Origin: Schlesneria paludicola DSM 18645
GTDB lineage: Bacteria; Planctomycetota; Planctomycetia; Planctomycetales; Planctomycetaceae
NCBI RefSeq assembly: GCF_000255655.1
Contig: NZ_JH636435.1
Coordinates: 1,831,232 to 1,895,231, forward strand
Reading direction: 5' to 3'
DNA length: 64,000 nucleotides
The position numbers and the translations under genes are program-made. Shown here piece after piece: positions 35,952 through 45,409 of the stretch (its first letter is position 1; the number at the start of each line of letters is the position of its first letter). The notes under the pieces are model-generated. The model was not told the origin of the DNA, did not search any database, and saw only the letters and a program-made list of their open reading frames with translations.

Positions 35952-37460
35952 ATGGATACTCAAATGCAAACAAAACCTCGATGGTCATTGCCCGGTAGTG
36001 TCGTCACCAGTTCGCTGATCCTGATGGGCGGTATCGGATACATGGCGATGGCCACTCCGCCATCAACCACGCCCGCGCCTTCGGATAGTGCAATCCAAAA
36101 CCTGCAGCAATCCGGACAGGCCTTCGCCGCGATTGCCAAGAAGCTTTCGCCTGCGGTGGTCTCGCTGAAGGTTGAGAAGAAGGCCGCGAATGAATCAATC
36201 GGCGGTCTTCCCGGTGATGATCAGTCGAATCCATTGAATGACGAACTGCTCAAACGGTTCTTCGGTGATCGCATGCCGGAACAATTCCGACAGCGCCAAG
36301 CCCCGCAGCAACGGCACGCGGTCGTCGGACAGGGATCGGGCTTTGTCGTGTCATCCGACGGGTACATCCTGACGAACCATCACGTCGTGGGCGACACCAC
36401 CAAGGTCACGGTCAAGTTCTCGGACGGACGAGAAATGCTCGCGAAGGTCGTTGGGAGCGACGCCCAAAGCGATGTGGCGGTCATCAAGGTCGACGCCACG
36501 AATCTGGCCATCGTTCCAATGGGCGACTCGTCGAAGACTGAAGTGGGTGAATGGGTCCTGGCATCCGGAGCTCCGTTCGGACTGACTCAGACCGTGACGG
36601 CCGGAATCGTCAGTGCTGTCGGTCGAAATAGCGTTGGTATTACGAACTACGAAAACTTCATTCAGACGGACGCCGCAATCAATCCCGGCAATTCGGGCGG
36701 TCCGCTCGTCAACATGCATGGAGAAGTGATTGGGATTAACACCGCAATCTTCAGTCGAAATGGGGGTTCGGTGGGATTGGGCTTTGCAATTCCGATCGAT
36801 ATGGCAAAACAGGTCTACGAACAAATCGTCGAACACGGTTCGGTCGTGCGGGGATACCTGGGCGTCAGAATTCAACCGCTGACGCAAGACCTTGCTGAAA
36901 AATTTGGACTGAATGACCATCACGGAATCCTGGTCGGCGAAGTCCAGAAGGGAACACCTGGAGACAAAGCTGGCCTGAAACAGGCGGATGTGATTGTGGA
37001 ACTGGATGGCAAGAAGATCGAAGAAGCCGCCGCGTTCCGAAATGCGATTGCCATGAAATCGCCTGGATCGAGAGTGAATCTGACGGTCGTTCGCGATGGT
37101 CAACGAATCACAGTCCCTGCAACGCTCGACAAGCTGCCCGAAACGGCGAATGTCGTCGCGGAATCGGCAGCCAAACCTGCCAATTCATGGGGATTCTCGG
37201 TTCAGACGCTGACACCAGACTTGGCAAAGAAATTCGGTTACAGCCAGGATTCGGGAGTGATTATTACCGAAGTGACGCCGAATTCTCCGGCGGCCGACGC
37301 TGGGCTGGAACCAGGCATGCTGGTCCAGCAAGTGAATCGCCGAAGTGTCCACAGTGCTGACGAGTTCAACGACGCGATGCAACAGGATGCGAAATCCATG
37401 CTTCTGTTGGTCTCGAACGCACAGGGCTCACGCTTCTTGGTCTTGAAACCGAGTGCGTAA
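35952..37460 (+). CDS. htrA: Exported HtrA/DegP-type serine protease with two PDZ domains
   Basis: 502 residues. An N-terminal hydrophobic segment (VVTSSLILMGGIGYMAMA) is a signal peptide or anchor. Trypsin-like domain with catalytic His144 (ILTNHHVVG), Asp174 (QSDVAVIKV) and Ser248 (INPGNSGGPLV). PDZ1 from about 300 (VVRGYLGVRIQPL ... GTPGDKAGLKQADVIVELDGKKI) and PDZ2 from about 410 (WGFSVQTLTPDLAKKFG ... SPAADAGLEPGMLVQQVN). It degrades or chaperones misfolded envelope proteins. AAGGAG precedes the ATG. It follows the two-component genes and the receiver gene, which suggests stress-induced control. Confidence 0.96.
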   Translation: MDTQMQTKPRWSLPGSVVTSSLILMGGIGYMAMATPPSTTPAPSDSAIQNLQQSGQAFAAIAKKLSPAVVSLKVEKKAANESIGGLPGDDQSNPLNDELLKRFFGDRMPEQFRQRQAPQQRHAVVGQGSGFVVSSDGYILTNHHVVGDTTKVTVKFSDGREMLAKVVGSDAQSDVAVIKVDATNLAIVPMGDSSKTEVGEWVLASGAPFGLTQTVTAGIVSAVGRNSVGITNYENFIQTDAAINPGNSGGPLVNMHGEVIGINTAIFSRNGGSVGLGFAIPIDMAKQVYEQIVEHGSVVRGYLGVRIQPLTQDLAEKFGLNDHHGILVGEVQKGTPGDKAGLKQADVIVELDGKKIEEAAAFRNAIAMKSPGSRVNLTVVRDGQRITVPATLDKLPETANVVAESAAKPANSWGFSVQTLTPDLAKKFGYSQDSGVIITEVTPNSPAADAGLEPGMLVQQVNRRSVHSADEFNDAMQQDAKSMLLLVSNAQGSRFLVLKPSA

Positions 37461-37836
37461 CCTGAACATTGCTTAACCGATGGTGACGGTCTCGTCACGG
37501 CAATTGCCATGATGAGACCGTCCCGTGACCTCAAACAAAAAGGATGAGCCAGCCCGATCCATTCGAGCTGGCTCATTCTTTTGGCGATTTCCAGCCAACC
37601 GTCAGCAAGCAAGAGCAACAGGACAGTGCATCTCTTCAGACCAGAATACGTCCGACACCACCGTTTTCGGTTCGCCCGGCATCTTCACGATCCAGACGAC
37701 AATCGAAGAAATTTTCCTGACCTCCGTGTGATCAGTGATGAAATCGAATTTTCTCAGAGAGGTACCTCAGAGCGAAGTCGCTCACCACTGAACCACGGAG
37801 CAGGCGGACCACTTGGGAATCGAAAAGTCCCTGCGA
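37461..37836. other. Intergenic region between convergent HtrA-type genes
   Basis: 376 bp holding the htrA terminator near its start. Open frames here (for example 37581-37949 plus) are Arg/His-rich without family character and overlap the antisense of the second protease; I see no gene. Confidence 0.55.
37544..37582 (+). terminator. Terminator of the exported htrA gene
   Basis: 10-bp stem ATGAGCCAGC/GCTGGCTCAT (37544-37553 with 37567-37576) followed by TCTTTT, 84 nt past the htrA stop. Confidence 0.75.
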
Positions 37837-38853
37837 TCAGTGCTGGACAAGTGCGATTTGCGTCATTTGACCATCGCGGACAATCGAAAACTCAAGCGAC
37901 GTTTCCACTGGCATTCTCGACAGGAAGCGATGAACGTCGTCGACGTTAGAAACAATCCGATCGTTGATCGCAACGATCAAATCACCCTGTCGAATCCCAT
38001 TGCGATACGCCACACCGCGTGAATCGATCTCCATCACCTGCACCGCCAAGTTCGAAATCAGGTCCAGCTCAACTACGACCGACCGTGGCAGTTGCACCAC
38101 CGCTGCCGAGATTCCAAGCTGCCGCCGACGGACCTGCCCATGTCGCAGAAATTCCGCCGTCACCCATTGCACTGTATTGCTGGGAACGGCAAACCCGATT
38201 CCTTGGGCAAACGCAATGATCGCGGTGTTGACGCCAACTACGCGCCCACGCGAATCGACCAGTGGGCCGCCCGAATTCCCTGGATTGATGGGTGCGGCAT
38301 GCTGGATGATGTTGTCGATCAATCGGCCGTCACCGGCCCGCATGCTGCGCCCCATCCCGCTGACCACTCCGGTCGACACGGTCGACTGCAGTCCCAACGG
38401 GCTGCCCATCGCAATGACAAGCTGACCAACTCGCAGCAGTTGTGAATCGCCGAGCGGTACGTAGGGCAGGTCCCGACCGGCCAGCCGCAGCAGGGCCAGG
38501 TCCGTCGAGGGATCGTCACCGACGACGTCGCAAGCCAGCCGATCTCCATCCGTTGTGAGTGCCACGAGCGATGTTCGCCCTCCCACAACGTGACTGTTGG
38601 TCACGGCAAATCCATCGGGAGTAATGATGAATCCCGATCCTTGTCCACCCTCGCGCTCACCACTTCGTCCAGTCACCGAAATCACGGCGGGCGTGACCGT
38701 ATCGACCACATTCATCACGGCGCGGGAATACGCGTCCAATAAATCAGTGTCTTCATTCGGCGGCGAAGATCGCTTCTGTGTTGGCTGCGACGAGTCTCCG
38801 ACGGCGTCGTCACCTGCGGCCAGCGGCCAATAATCCTCAATTCGTTCTGACAT
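37837..38853 (-). CDS. HtrA-like serine protease with one PDZ domain and no visible signal peptide
   Basis: 338 residues. Trypsin-like domain with His88 (AVTNSHVVGG), Asp118 (PSTDLALLRL) and Ser194 (INPGNSGGPLVD), then one PDZ domain (about 245-338: RRQLGISAAVVQLPR ... VAYRNGIRQGDLIVAINDRIVSNVDDVHRFL). The first 45 residues are charged and show neither signal peptide nor transmembrane helix, so the protein appears cytoplasmic, unlike DegP. ATG 38853 has GAGGAG upstream; the frame extends to a TTG at 38880, which would not add a signal sequence. It converges on the exported htrA gene. Confidence 0.93.
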   Translation of the reverse strand: MSERIEDYWPLAAGDDAVGDSSQPTQKRSSPPNEDTDLLDAYSRAVMNVVDTVTPAVISVTGRSGEREGGQGSGFIITPDGFAVTNSHVVGGRTSLVALTTDGDRLACDVVGDDPSTDLALLRLAGRDLPYVPLGDSQLLRVGQLVIAMGSPLGLQSTVSTGVVSGMGRSMRAGDGRLIDNIIQHAAPINPGNSGGPLVDSRGRVVGVNTAIIAFAQGIGFAVPSNTVQWVTAEFLRHGQVRRRQLGISAAVVQLPRSVVVELDLISNLAVQVMEIDSRGVAYRNGIRQGDLIVAINDRIVSNVDDVHRFLSRMPVETSLEFSIVRDGQMTQIALVQH

Positions 38854-39091
38854 TTTTGGCTCCTCAGCACCGCCGTGCAATTTCGGCGGCGTCCATTTGA
38901 CACGTTCGGGTCTTTACCGAAGCGTAGGCGCGTGTCCGGTGAACGTCCACGGGCTGAGGAATAGGAAAGAGCGGTTGGACCGAGCCCCGTCGTCGAGCTC
39001 GCACCTGGATGCACTCGTCGCAGGCAGGCCAACGATTCTATACGCGGCGCTCAAGAATCGATCAGGGAAAACAACATTCGGCAGGCGTCGA

Positions 39092-39382
39092 TCAGTCTTC
39101 GAGCTGCTGCCGGAGTGCATCTCGCTCACGGCGGGTCACCTCGAGATCGAACATCAAGTACTTGATATCCAGTCGAAGCTGCGAAAGCGCTTCTTGCACG
39201 AGAACCAGGATCCGATGTCGACGACGAACAGAATCGACAATCTTCTGGAAGGCGACTTCCAACTCGGCGCGTCCCGGCCCCTGTGACGCCAGAATCAACT
39301 GCCCCAATTCGGCAAGTTCCGAAGGAATGCCGTCCACAGTGGATTCGGTGTCAGTCGTTGGAAAACGAAGGTTTTGGCTCAC
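39092..39382 (-). CDS. Small helical protein of unknown function
   Basis: 96 residues, not recognised. After a short N-terminus the chain is predicted to be almost entirely helical (PSELAELGQLILASQGPGRAELEV... and DIKYLMFDLEVTRRERDALRQQLED), ending in an amphipathic, charged coiled-coil-like segment. No signal peptide or membrane helix. GTG 39382 has AAGGA about 8 nt upstream; a TTG at 39406 is the alternative. It lies upstream of, and in the same direction as, the signal-less HtrA gene (239 nt gap) and could be related to it. Moderate confidence that it is real. Confidence 0.55.
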   Translation of the reverse strand: MSQNLRFPTTDTESTVDGIPSELAELGQLILASQGPGRAELEVAFQKIVDSVRRRHRILVLVQEALSQLRLDIKYLMFDLEVTRRERDALRQQLED

Positions 39383-39704
39383 GAACAGATCCTTCAGGCC
39401 CGGCAAGGCTGCACAGAAACGTCGACGTCCTTAATTGTGCTGTGCCTCCTGACCATTCACAACGCAAAACTTAAACGATTGACGCAATGCACTTTAGAAC
39501 AAAGACTAGGCTTCGACCTGAACATGCGTGACGGGTCGCGAGCCAGTGTGTTTCGCCTAGGCAAATTCTGTGAAGTCCATTACATTCAACGACTTACTAC
39601 AACAACAGCATCTTGTTTCGACAGACATTTCCAACCAATCTGCACATAGTTCACGTTCTTGAACGCGAATCGCAATCGAGCGGAAATTTCTGAAAATTCG
39701 GTCA
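39383..39704. other. Divergent AT-richer intergenic region
   Basis: 322 bp between the small leftward gene and the large rightward gene, with A/T-rich stretches near 39465-39520 and 39580-39700. Expected to carry promoters for both; no dyad or RNA gene recognised. Confidence 0.5.
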
Positions 39705-42695
39705 ATGCCTGTTCCGATTGAATCAATCATTCCAACTCCATCGATCAATACGATGATGCAGACGGTGACGAACGTAACGGCCAGATTGCTGCTGTGGATG
39801 ACGATCGTCGCCGCCGCCTTGATCGGTTACGTCGTTTCGCCAATCAATGTCGCGGCGGAAGATTTCGTTTCGGAATTCGAAAGTCCCGAGACATCCTGGA
39901 AAGTCTTCCTACGACTCAATGAATGCGGCATACGAGTTCATGATCGCCGCCGTGGGGCAGGCCGGGTCGGTGGCGCGGAAGTCCTGAAACTGAGATCCTC
40001 GCGTGAGAACTCGCCAATTCGACTCGAACATGTCGTGCCGAGCGCCACAGTCCTTGATGAACTCGAGGCGTCGCTCTGGGTCAAATCGAATCATCACGGG
40101 TTTGCCTTGGAAATGCGGGTCACAATCCCCGAAGTGCTGAATCCCGATACCAACGAGCCACTCCAGTTTTCGGTTATGGGTGACAAATATGAGAACACGG
40201 ACCAGTGGCAGTTGCTCAAGTGCCGTACGCTGACCCGTTTGGTCGATGAACAATTGCGCGTGTTGCGTGCCAATGCACGAAGACGTGTTTCGATCAACCC
40301 GAAAGTGATGTTCGTCGACCGCGTCGTCATCAGCGGACAGTTACCCCCCGAGGACACCGAGCTGATCCTTGATGGTCTGACACTGACACCGCTTGTCCGG
40401 TACCAGCCTCTTGAGATTGAAGTCCGGTCCGATGCGGTTCGTCCGGCAAGCCAGTCGATCGTCACGACGAGTCCCAATAATTCTCAGCCGATTGTCCCAG
40501 TAAAATTTAATCTGCATCAACTGTCCGTAAATGACCGTCCGATCGTGCCGCGAATTGTGAATCGCAACGGCGAAAATCCCAGCGTCTTTGCCTCAGCGGG
40601 AATGAACGTCGTCTGGGTTCCCAATTTTGAAGACACTTCGGTCACAGATGCCTTGCGACAGCACGGATTGTGGGCGACCGCCGCCCCGCCGTATGCGACA
40701 GGAACCGATGGCGAACTGCTCGATTCAGAAGACGCCAGCCTGTTGCCGTTTCAGAACAACACGAAAAACATTCTGTTCTGGATGCTGGGACCCCGTATCT
40801 CGGCAGAGACGCGACCTCGCTTACCAAGCTCGACGAAGCAGATTCGAAACGCAGATCGCCGCTTCAATCAGCGTCCGATCGCCGCCGACGTTATCGAAAA
40901 CGAACGACCATACTCGCGTTACGTCGACATGGTTGGAATCAGTCGACACGTCGTCGGCACCAGCACTTCGTTCATCGAATACCTCGAGTTTTTGATTCAA
41001 CGCCGTGACCTCGCATGGCCCGACACGTTCTGTTGGACCTGGATTCAAACGGAGCTCAGTCCGTCTCTGACGGACATGTCGCGGAAAATCGAATCGTCGC
41101 CGATGATGGAACCCGAACAGATTCGATCGCAGGTGTATGCCGCCCTGGCCGCCGGATTCCGGGGAGTCGGCTACTGGACCTCGATACCGCTGGACGACCC
41201 GAGTCCCGCCGCGCATGAACGGCTGCTCGCCATAACGCAATTGAATCTGGAACTTGAACTGTTCGAATCGTGGTTGTCGTCTAGCGGCACTCCGCAACTC
41301 GTACCATTCAATGTCGACCTTGTGCGAAGCGATGGTATCAACCAAGCCGGTCGCACGTCGCGAACAGAATCGACCCGCACCGTACGGACGGGAGCCAAGG
41401 GTATAACCAAGCATCAGAAGGTCCTTCAGGCCGCCCTGATCCAGTCGGAACATGGCGCTCTCCTGTTGCCGATGTGGATGGACGAATATGGCCAGTTCGT
41501 TCCCGGATCAATGTTTGCACGCGACGTGTCAATCATTGTTCCTGTCGCGAGTGAAACCACGTCTGCCTGGGAGGTTACCACGACAGGTCCGCTTCGCTGT
41601 CTCGACCGCAAACGTGCCGCTGGGGGGGTGCAGATTACGCTACCACGGCTCGATCAAACGGCCGCCATTCTGATCACCTCAGACCCATCAATGGTCGAGG
41701 CGCTGAACCAGAAAATTGCCGACATACAAGAACGCAGTGCCCAAGTCTCTGTCGAGCTCGCCAAACGAAAGCTGGAACGAATCTTCCAGGTCGATCAGGC
41801 ACTACAGAGCCTTGGCGTCGGTCGACCGAATGCCAGCTTGCTCTTGGGGGATGCCAAGCTGCAACTGGATCGCGCCGAATCGGCCTTGCGCTCACAGCAC
41901 TATGCAGAAGCCAGATTGGGAGCCGGTGAAGCACTACAGTTGGGACGTTCGCTGCAACGATCGCATTGGGAATATGCGGTTCGTCAACTCCCCAATTTTA
42001 CGTCCACCCCCTGGATCGCCTCGTTCCAATCATTGCCCGAGCATTGGAAGCTGATGAACGCGCTGGAGAAATTGGCCCCCGAGGACTCGCAGACGAATCT
42101 TCTTCCCTCGGGTGAATTTGAAGACCGTGGCACACTGATCGCCTCGCATTGGACACCCGAGCAGGTCAAGCTGGATTCGGTTGAATCCATTGCGGAATTG
42201 CACCCTACCGCGAAACAGGGAAGCAACAGCCTTCGATTGTCAGCGATGCCCATTCTGGGTGAACTACCGCCGCAGGGAATCGCCAAACCATTCGTCTCAA
42301 TTGTCTCTCCAGGAATCGGAGTTCACACCAATCAAGTGGTCCGAATCACAGGCTGGGCCAAAGTTCCCAATCCCATTACGGGCAGCATCGATGGAGCGAT
42401 GATCTATGACAATTTGCTGGGAAAACCAGGCGCGGTTCGTCTGAAGGCCGCTCAAGACTGGCAGCGTTTCGAACTGATCCGACCGGTTCCCGAAAGCCAG
42501 GACGTCACGATCACGATCGCACTGCACGGACTTGGTGAAGTTCTGGTGGATGATCTCAGGGTCACCGCCGTCGATCTGGAATACGCCGTCGCACAACCGA
42601 CACCTAGCAAATCGGCCGTGACGCCGAGCAAGTATTCCACGTTCGAGAGTATCCGGCGCTTGAATCCTCTGAATCCTCTACCTAAGCGTCGCTGA
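39705..42695 (+). CDS. Large secreted protein of unknown function
   Basis: 996 residues, not recognised. N-terminal hydrophobic segment (LLLWMTIVAAALIGYVVSPINVAA-EDF) is a signal peptide. Residues about 50-250 look like a beta-sandwich (jelly-roll) module; about 270-620 have alternating strand/helix character with Trp-rich motifs (FCWTWIQTEL, GFRGVGYWTSIPLDD), suggestive of a glycosidase-like TIM barrel; about 690-800 is helical; the C-terminal 200 residues again resemble a carbohydrate-binding beta-sandwich (NLLPSGEFEDRGT ... QVVRITGWAKVP ... VLVDDLRVTAVD). Catalytic residues cannot be assigned. Start uncertain: Met17/18 (39753/39756) are alternatives. Monocistronic. Confidence 0.8.
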   Translation: MPVPIESIIPTPSINTMMQTVTNVTARLLLWMTIVAAALIGYVVSPINVAAEDFVSEFESPETSWKVFLRLNECGIRVHDRRRGAGRVGGAEVLKLRSSRENSPIRLEHVVPSATVLDELEASLWVKSNHHGFALEMRVTIPEVLNPDTNEPLQFSVMGDKYENTDQWQLLKCRTLTRLVDEQLRVLRANARRRVSINPKVMFVDRVVISGQLPPEDTELILDGLTLTPLVRYQPLEIEVRSDAVRPASQSIVTTSPNNSQPIVPVKFNLHQLSVNDRPIVPRIVNRNGENPSVFASAGMNVVWVPNFEDTSVTDALRQHGLWATAAPPYATGTDGELLDSEDASLLPFQNNTKNILFWMLGPRISAETRPRLPSSTKQIRNADRRFNQRPIAADVIENERPYSRYVDMVGISRHVVGTSTSFIEYLEFLIQRRDLAWPDTFCWTWIQTELSPSLTDMSRKIESSPMMEPEQIRSQVYAALAAGFRGVGYWTSIPLDDPSPAAHERLLAITQLNLELELFESWLSSSGTPQLVPFNVDLVRSDGINQAGRTSRTESTRTVRTGAKGITKHQKVLQAALIQSEHGALLLPMWMDEYGQFVPGSMFARDVSIIVPVASETTSAWEVTTTGPLRCLDRKRAAGGVQITLPRLDQTAAILITSDPSMVEALNQKIADIQERSAQVSVELAKRKLERIFQVDQALQSLGVGRPNASLLLGDAKLQLDRAESALRSQHYAEARLGAGEALQLGRSLQRSHWEYAVRQLPNFTSTPWIASFQSLPEHWKLMNALEKLAPEDSQTNLLPSGEFEDRGTLIASHWTPEQVKLDSVESIAELHPTAKQGSNSLRLSAMPILGELPPQGIAKPFVSIVSPGIGVHTNQVVRITGWAKVPNPITGSIDGAMIYDNLLGKPGAVRLKAAQDWQRFELIRPVPESQDVTITIALHGLGEVLVDDLRVTAVDLEYAVAQPTPSKSAVTPSKYSTFESIRRLNPLNPLPKRR

Positions 42696-43042
42696 ACACT
42701 CTCGGATCAGTGCATCCTTTGATGGAAACGCGTTGAAGGATTTGCCGGAGATGCTTGTGTGCCACTGGCCAGAGTAGAATTTGGTTGAACTTATGGGGCC
42801 TGAAAACGAGGGGAGTTTCTCTTCGTCACGCCCCCCGATGCGCGATTGAATCAGAAGGGCGGTAACGCTTCACCGTTCGTCTAAAATAGTCACGCGACAG
42901 CTCAGGTTTGGTGCCTCCAATAGGTCACCGTCTGTGGCCAATTCGACGCCGATCGAGCGTGCTCCTTCCCACCACGCACTTTGATCGTCAAAATGAAATT
43001 GTCTCTTTCTTACCGACTGGCAAAACTTGGGAACGTAATACG
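42696..43042. other. Intergenic region before the beta-oxidation genes
   Basis: 347 bp. The frame of the downstream fadB-like gene is open back to 42908, but the extra residues lack family character. No repeat or hairpin of note. Confidence 0.5.
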
Positions 43043-45202
43043 ATGACCGTCGCGCCCACCGTCCGGCTTTCATTCCCTGTGGCAGAGATTGCACTGATCA
43101 CGTTCGATGATCCTAGTAAAGGAGCGAACATTCTCTCGCGAAGTGTGATGGACGAGTTCTCCACGCACCTCGACACGCTCGCCCAGCGAAAGGACTTGAT
43201 CGGCCTGGTGATCTCTTCCGCCAAACCGGGCGTCTTCATTGCCGGTGCCGACATTCGCGAGTTCGTCGAGAATGCTGGAAAGCCCAAGTCGGAAACGGTG
43301 GCCATGTCCAGCCATGGTCGTGAATTGTTTGAGCGGATCGGCGAGCTGCCATTCCCCAGCGTCGCCGCGATCCATGGAGTTTGCGTCGGCGGAGGCGCCG
43401 AGTTGGCTGTCTGGTGCGACCGCCGTCTCGCCACCAATGACCCCAAAACCCAGATCGGCTTCCCGGAAGTGAAGCTCGGAATTTTCCCTGGCTGGGGTGG
43501 TACTGCCCGCGTCCCGCGCATGATCGGACTTGGCAATGCCGTCGAACTTATCACCGGCGGCGAATCGATCGGAGGTCAGGCCGCCGTACGGATGGGGCTT
43601 GTGACCGATCTGGTTCCCGCCGCCAGCTTGCTCGATTCGGCAATCGCCCTCGTCCGTGCGGAACATCAATCAGGCGACTACCTCCGCGATCGCGAGCGTT
43701 GGAAACAGCCGATCAAGACAAATCCGACTGAACTGGTGTTCCTCGAGGCGACTGCAACCGCCATGATCCAGCAGCAAACCAAGGGACAGTATCCGGCACC
43801 ACTCGCGGCACTCAAGTTGATGCTAGCCACCTCACAGCTCGATTCCAGTGCGGCTGGCCAGCGCGAGGCCGAGGCCGTGGCCGAGCTCTTCGGTTCCCCG
43901 GTCAGTCGTGCTCTAATCAACGTCTTTTTCCTGACGGATCACAACAAGAAGGATCTTGGAATCGACAATCGTTCCGTGAAGCCGTCACCGCTTCAAAGCG
44001 TGGGTGTCATCGGCGCGGGGATTATGGGCTCTGGAATTGCCGCGGCCTGCCTGAAACGAGGTCTGTCTGTCTCGTTGACGGATGCCAGACCCGAGTCGCT
44101 GACCGCTGGCGTCCGACTGGCCATCGAAGAAGCCTCGTTTGACAAGGCGACGAAGGGACCAACTGCGGAACGCATTCTGAATCTTGCCCCGCATATGCAC
44201 GAAGTCGTCGACGACAGTGATTTCTCGCGCTGTGATCTGGTAATCGAAGCCATCGTCGAGAACGAATCGGTCAAGCGCGAACTGCATACCCGCATCGAAG
44301 CTCTGCTTCCCGAAACGGCCTTCCTGGCCTCCAATACTTCGGCCATCTCGATCGGTCGGCTTGCGGAACATCTGAAGCGGCCCGAACGATTCTGCGGGAT
44401 TCACTTCTTCAATCCCGTCCGCAAGATGCCACTGGTCGAAGTGATTCGCGGGCCCAAAACCAGCGATGAGACGGTGGCGACCGCCGTCGCGTTCGCAAAG
44501 GGATTGGGTAAGAATCCGATTGTCGTTGCGGATGGTCCGGGCTTCCTCGTGAACCGGTTGCTATTCCCGTATATGAACGAAACGTACAACCTGCTGACGT
44601 CTGGCGTCCCGATCAAAGCGATCGATGGTGCAGCACGTGCCTTCGGAATGCCAATGGGCCCCGTGACGCTAAGCGATGTCGTTGGACTCGATACGGCCCT
44701 GTTCGCCGGACGAGTCATGGCGGAAGCATTCCCCGACCGCTTCCTCTCGTCGCCACTGTTGGAATCGCTCGTCAAAGCTGGACGTCTGGGACAAAAGTCC
44801 GGCGCGGGCTTTTTCGCATACAAGAACAAATCGGACCGCGGTGAACCTGATCCCGCCTTCGATGCAATCCATGCCCCATTCGTTACTGCCGCCCCGGTCC
44901 CCGATGCGCAAACGCTGACGCTGCGACTTTTCCTGCCCATGGTTCTCGAAGCCACTCGCGTACTCCAAGAACAGAAAGTTCGCGATCCTCGTGACGTCGA
45001 CCTGGGTCTGATCTTCGGCATCGGATTCCCTCCATTCAAGGGTGGCCTCTTGTTCTGGGCCGATACGATTGGAGCCACCAAGATTGTGGAATTGCTGAAA
45101 CCGTTCGAAGCACTCGGTGAACGATTCCATCCGACACCTCTCCTGCTCGAACTGGCCGCCTCGGGACGCAAGTTCTACGACCTGATCAAAACGACGCCGT
45201 GA
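43043..45202 (+). CDS. fadB: FadB-type multifunctional enoyl-CoA hydratase / 3-hydroxyacyl-CoA dehydrogenase
   Basis: 719 residues, the normal size of FadB/FadJ. N-terminal crotonase domain: SSAKPGVFIAGADIREF, SVAAIHGVCVGGGAELAVWCDRRLA and IGFPEVKLGIFPGWGGTARVPR with the two catalytic Glu positions. Central NAD-binding domain: VGVIGAGIMGSGIAAACLKRG, then FLASNTSAISIGRLAEHLKRPERFCGIHFFNPVRKMPLVEVI with the catalytic His-Glu pair, VADGPGFLVNRLLFPYMNE. C-terminal helical domain repeats follow. Catalyses two steps of fatty-acid beta-oxidation. ATG 43043 was chosen as the family start. A thiolase and an acyl-CoA dehydrogenase gene follow. Confidence 0.95.
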   Translation: MTVAPTVRLSFPVAEIALITFDDPSKGANILSRSVMDEFSTHLDTLAQRKDLIGLVISSAKPGVFIAGADIREFVENAGKPKSETVAMSSHGRELFERIGELPFPSVAAIHGVCVGGGAELAVWCDRRLATNDPKTQIGFPEVKLGIFPGWGGTARVPRMIGLGNAVELITGGESIGGQAAVRMGLVTDLVPAASLLDSAIALVRAEHQSGDYLRDRERWKQPIKTNPTELVFLEATATAMIQQQTKGQYPAPLAALKLMLATSQLDSSAAGQREAEAVAELFGSPVSRALINVFFLTDHNKKDLGIDNRSVKPSPLQSVGVIGAGIMGSGIAAACLKRGLSVSLTDARPESLTAGVRLAIEEASFDKATKGPTAERILNLAPHMHEVVDDSDFSRCDLVIEAIVENESVKRELHTRIEALLPETAFLASNTSAISIGRLAEHLKRPERFCGIHFFNPVRKMPLVEVIRGPKTSDETVATAVAFAKGLGKNPIVVADGPGFLVNRLLFPYMNETYNLLTSGVPIKAIDGAARAFGMPMGPVTLSDVVGLDTALFAGRVMAEAFPDRFLSSPLLESLVKAGRLGQKSGAGFFAYKNKSDRGEPDPAFDAIHAPFVTAAPVPDAQTLTLRLFLPMVLEATRVLQEQKVRDPRDVDLGLIFGIGFPPFKGGLLFWADTIGATKIVELLKPFEALGERFHPTPLLLELAASGRKFYDLIKTTP

Positions 45203-45409
45203 ACCAGGCAATTCAGGGCTACATCCGCCTGCCCGAAACGGCTCAAGCCCAAACGTCGAGGGTTCTTGCAAACCCTGGACCGCTAAGGCCTTGAGCTCGT
45301 CGGCCAGCCATCAATCACTCGACATTGAGTCTGCTCGTAGAATTGGTCAGATGCAGACATTCGAAATACAGCATCCAAATATTGCGCCATCGAGCGCGGG
45401 GGTATTGAG

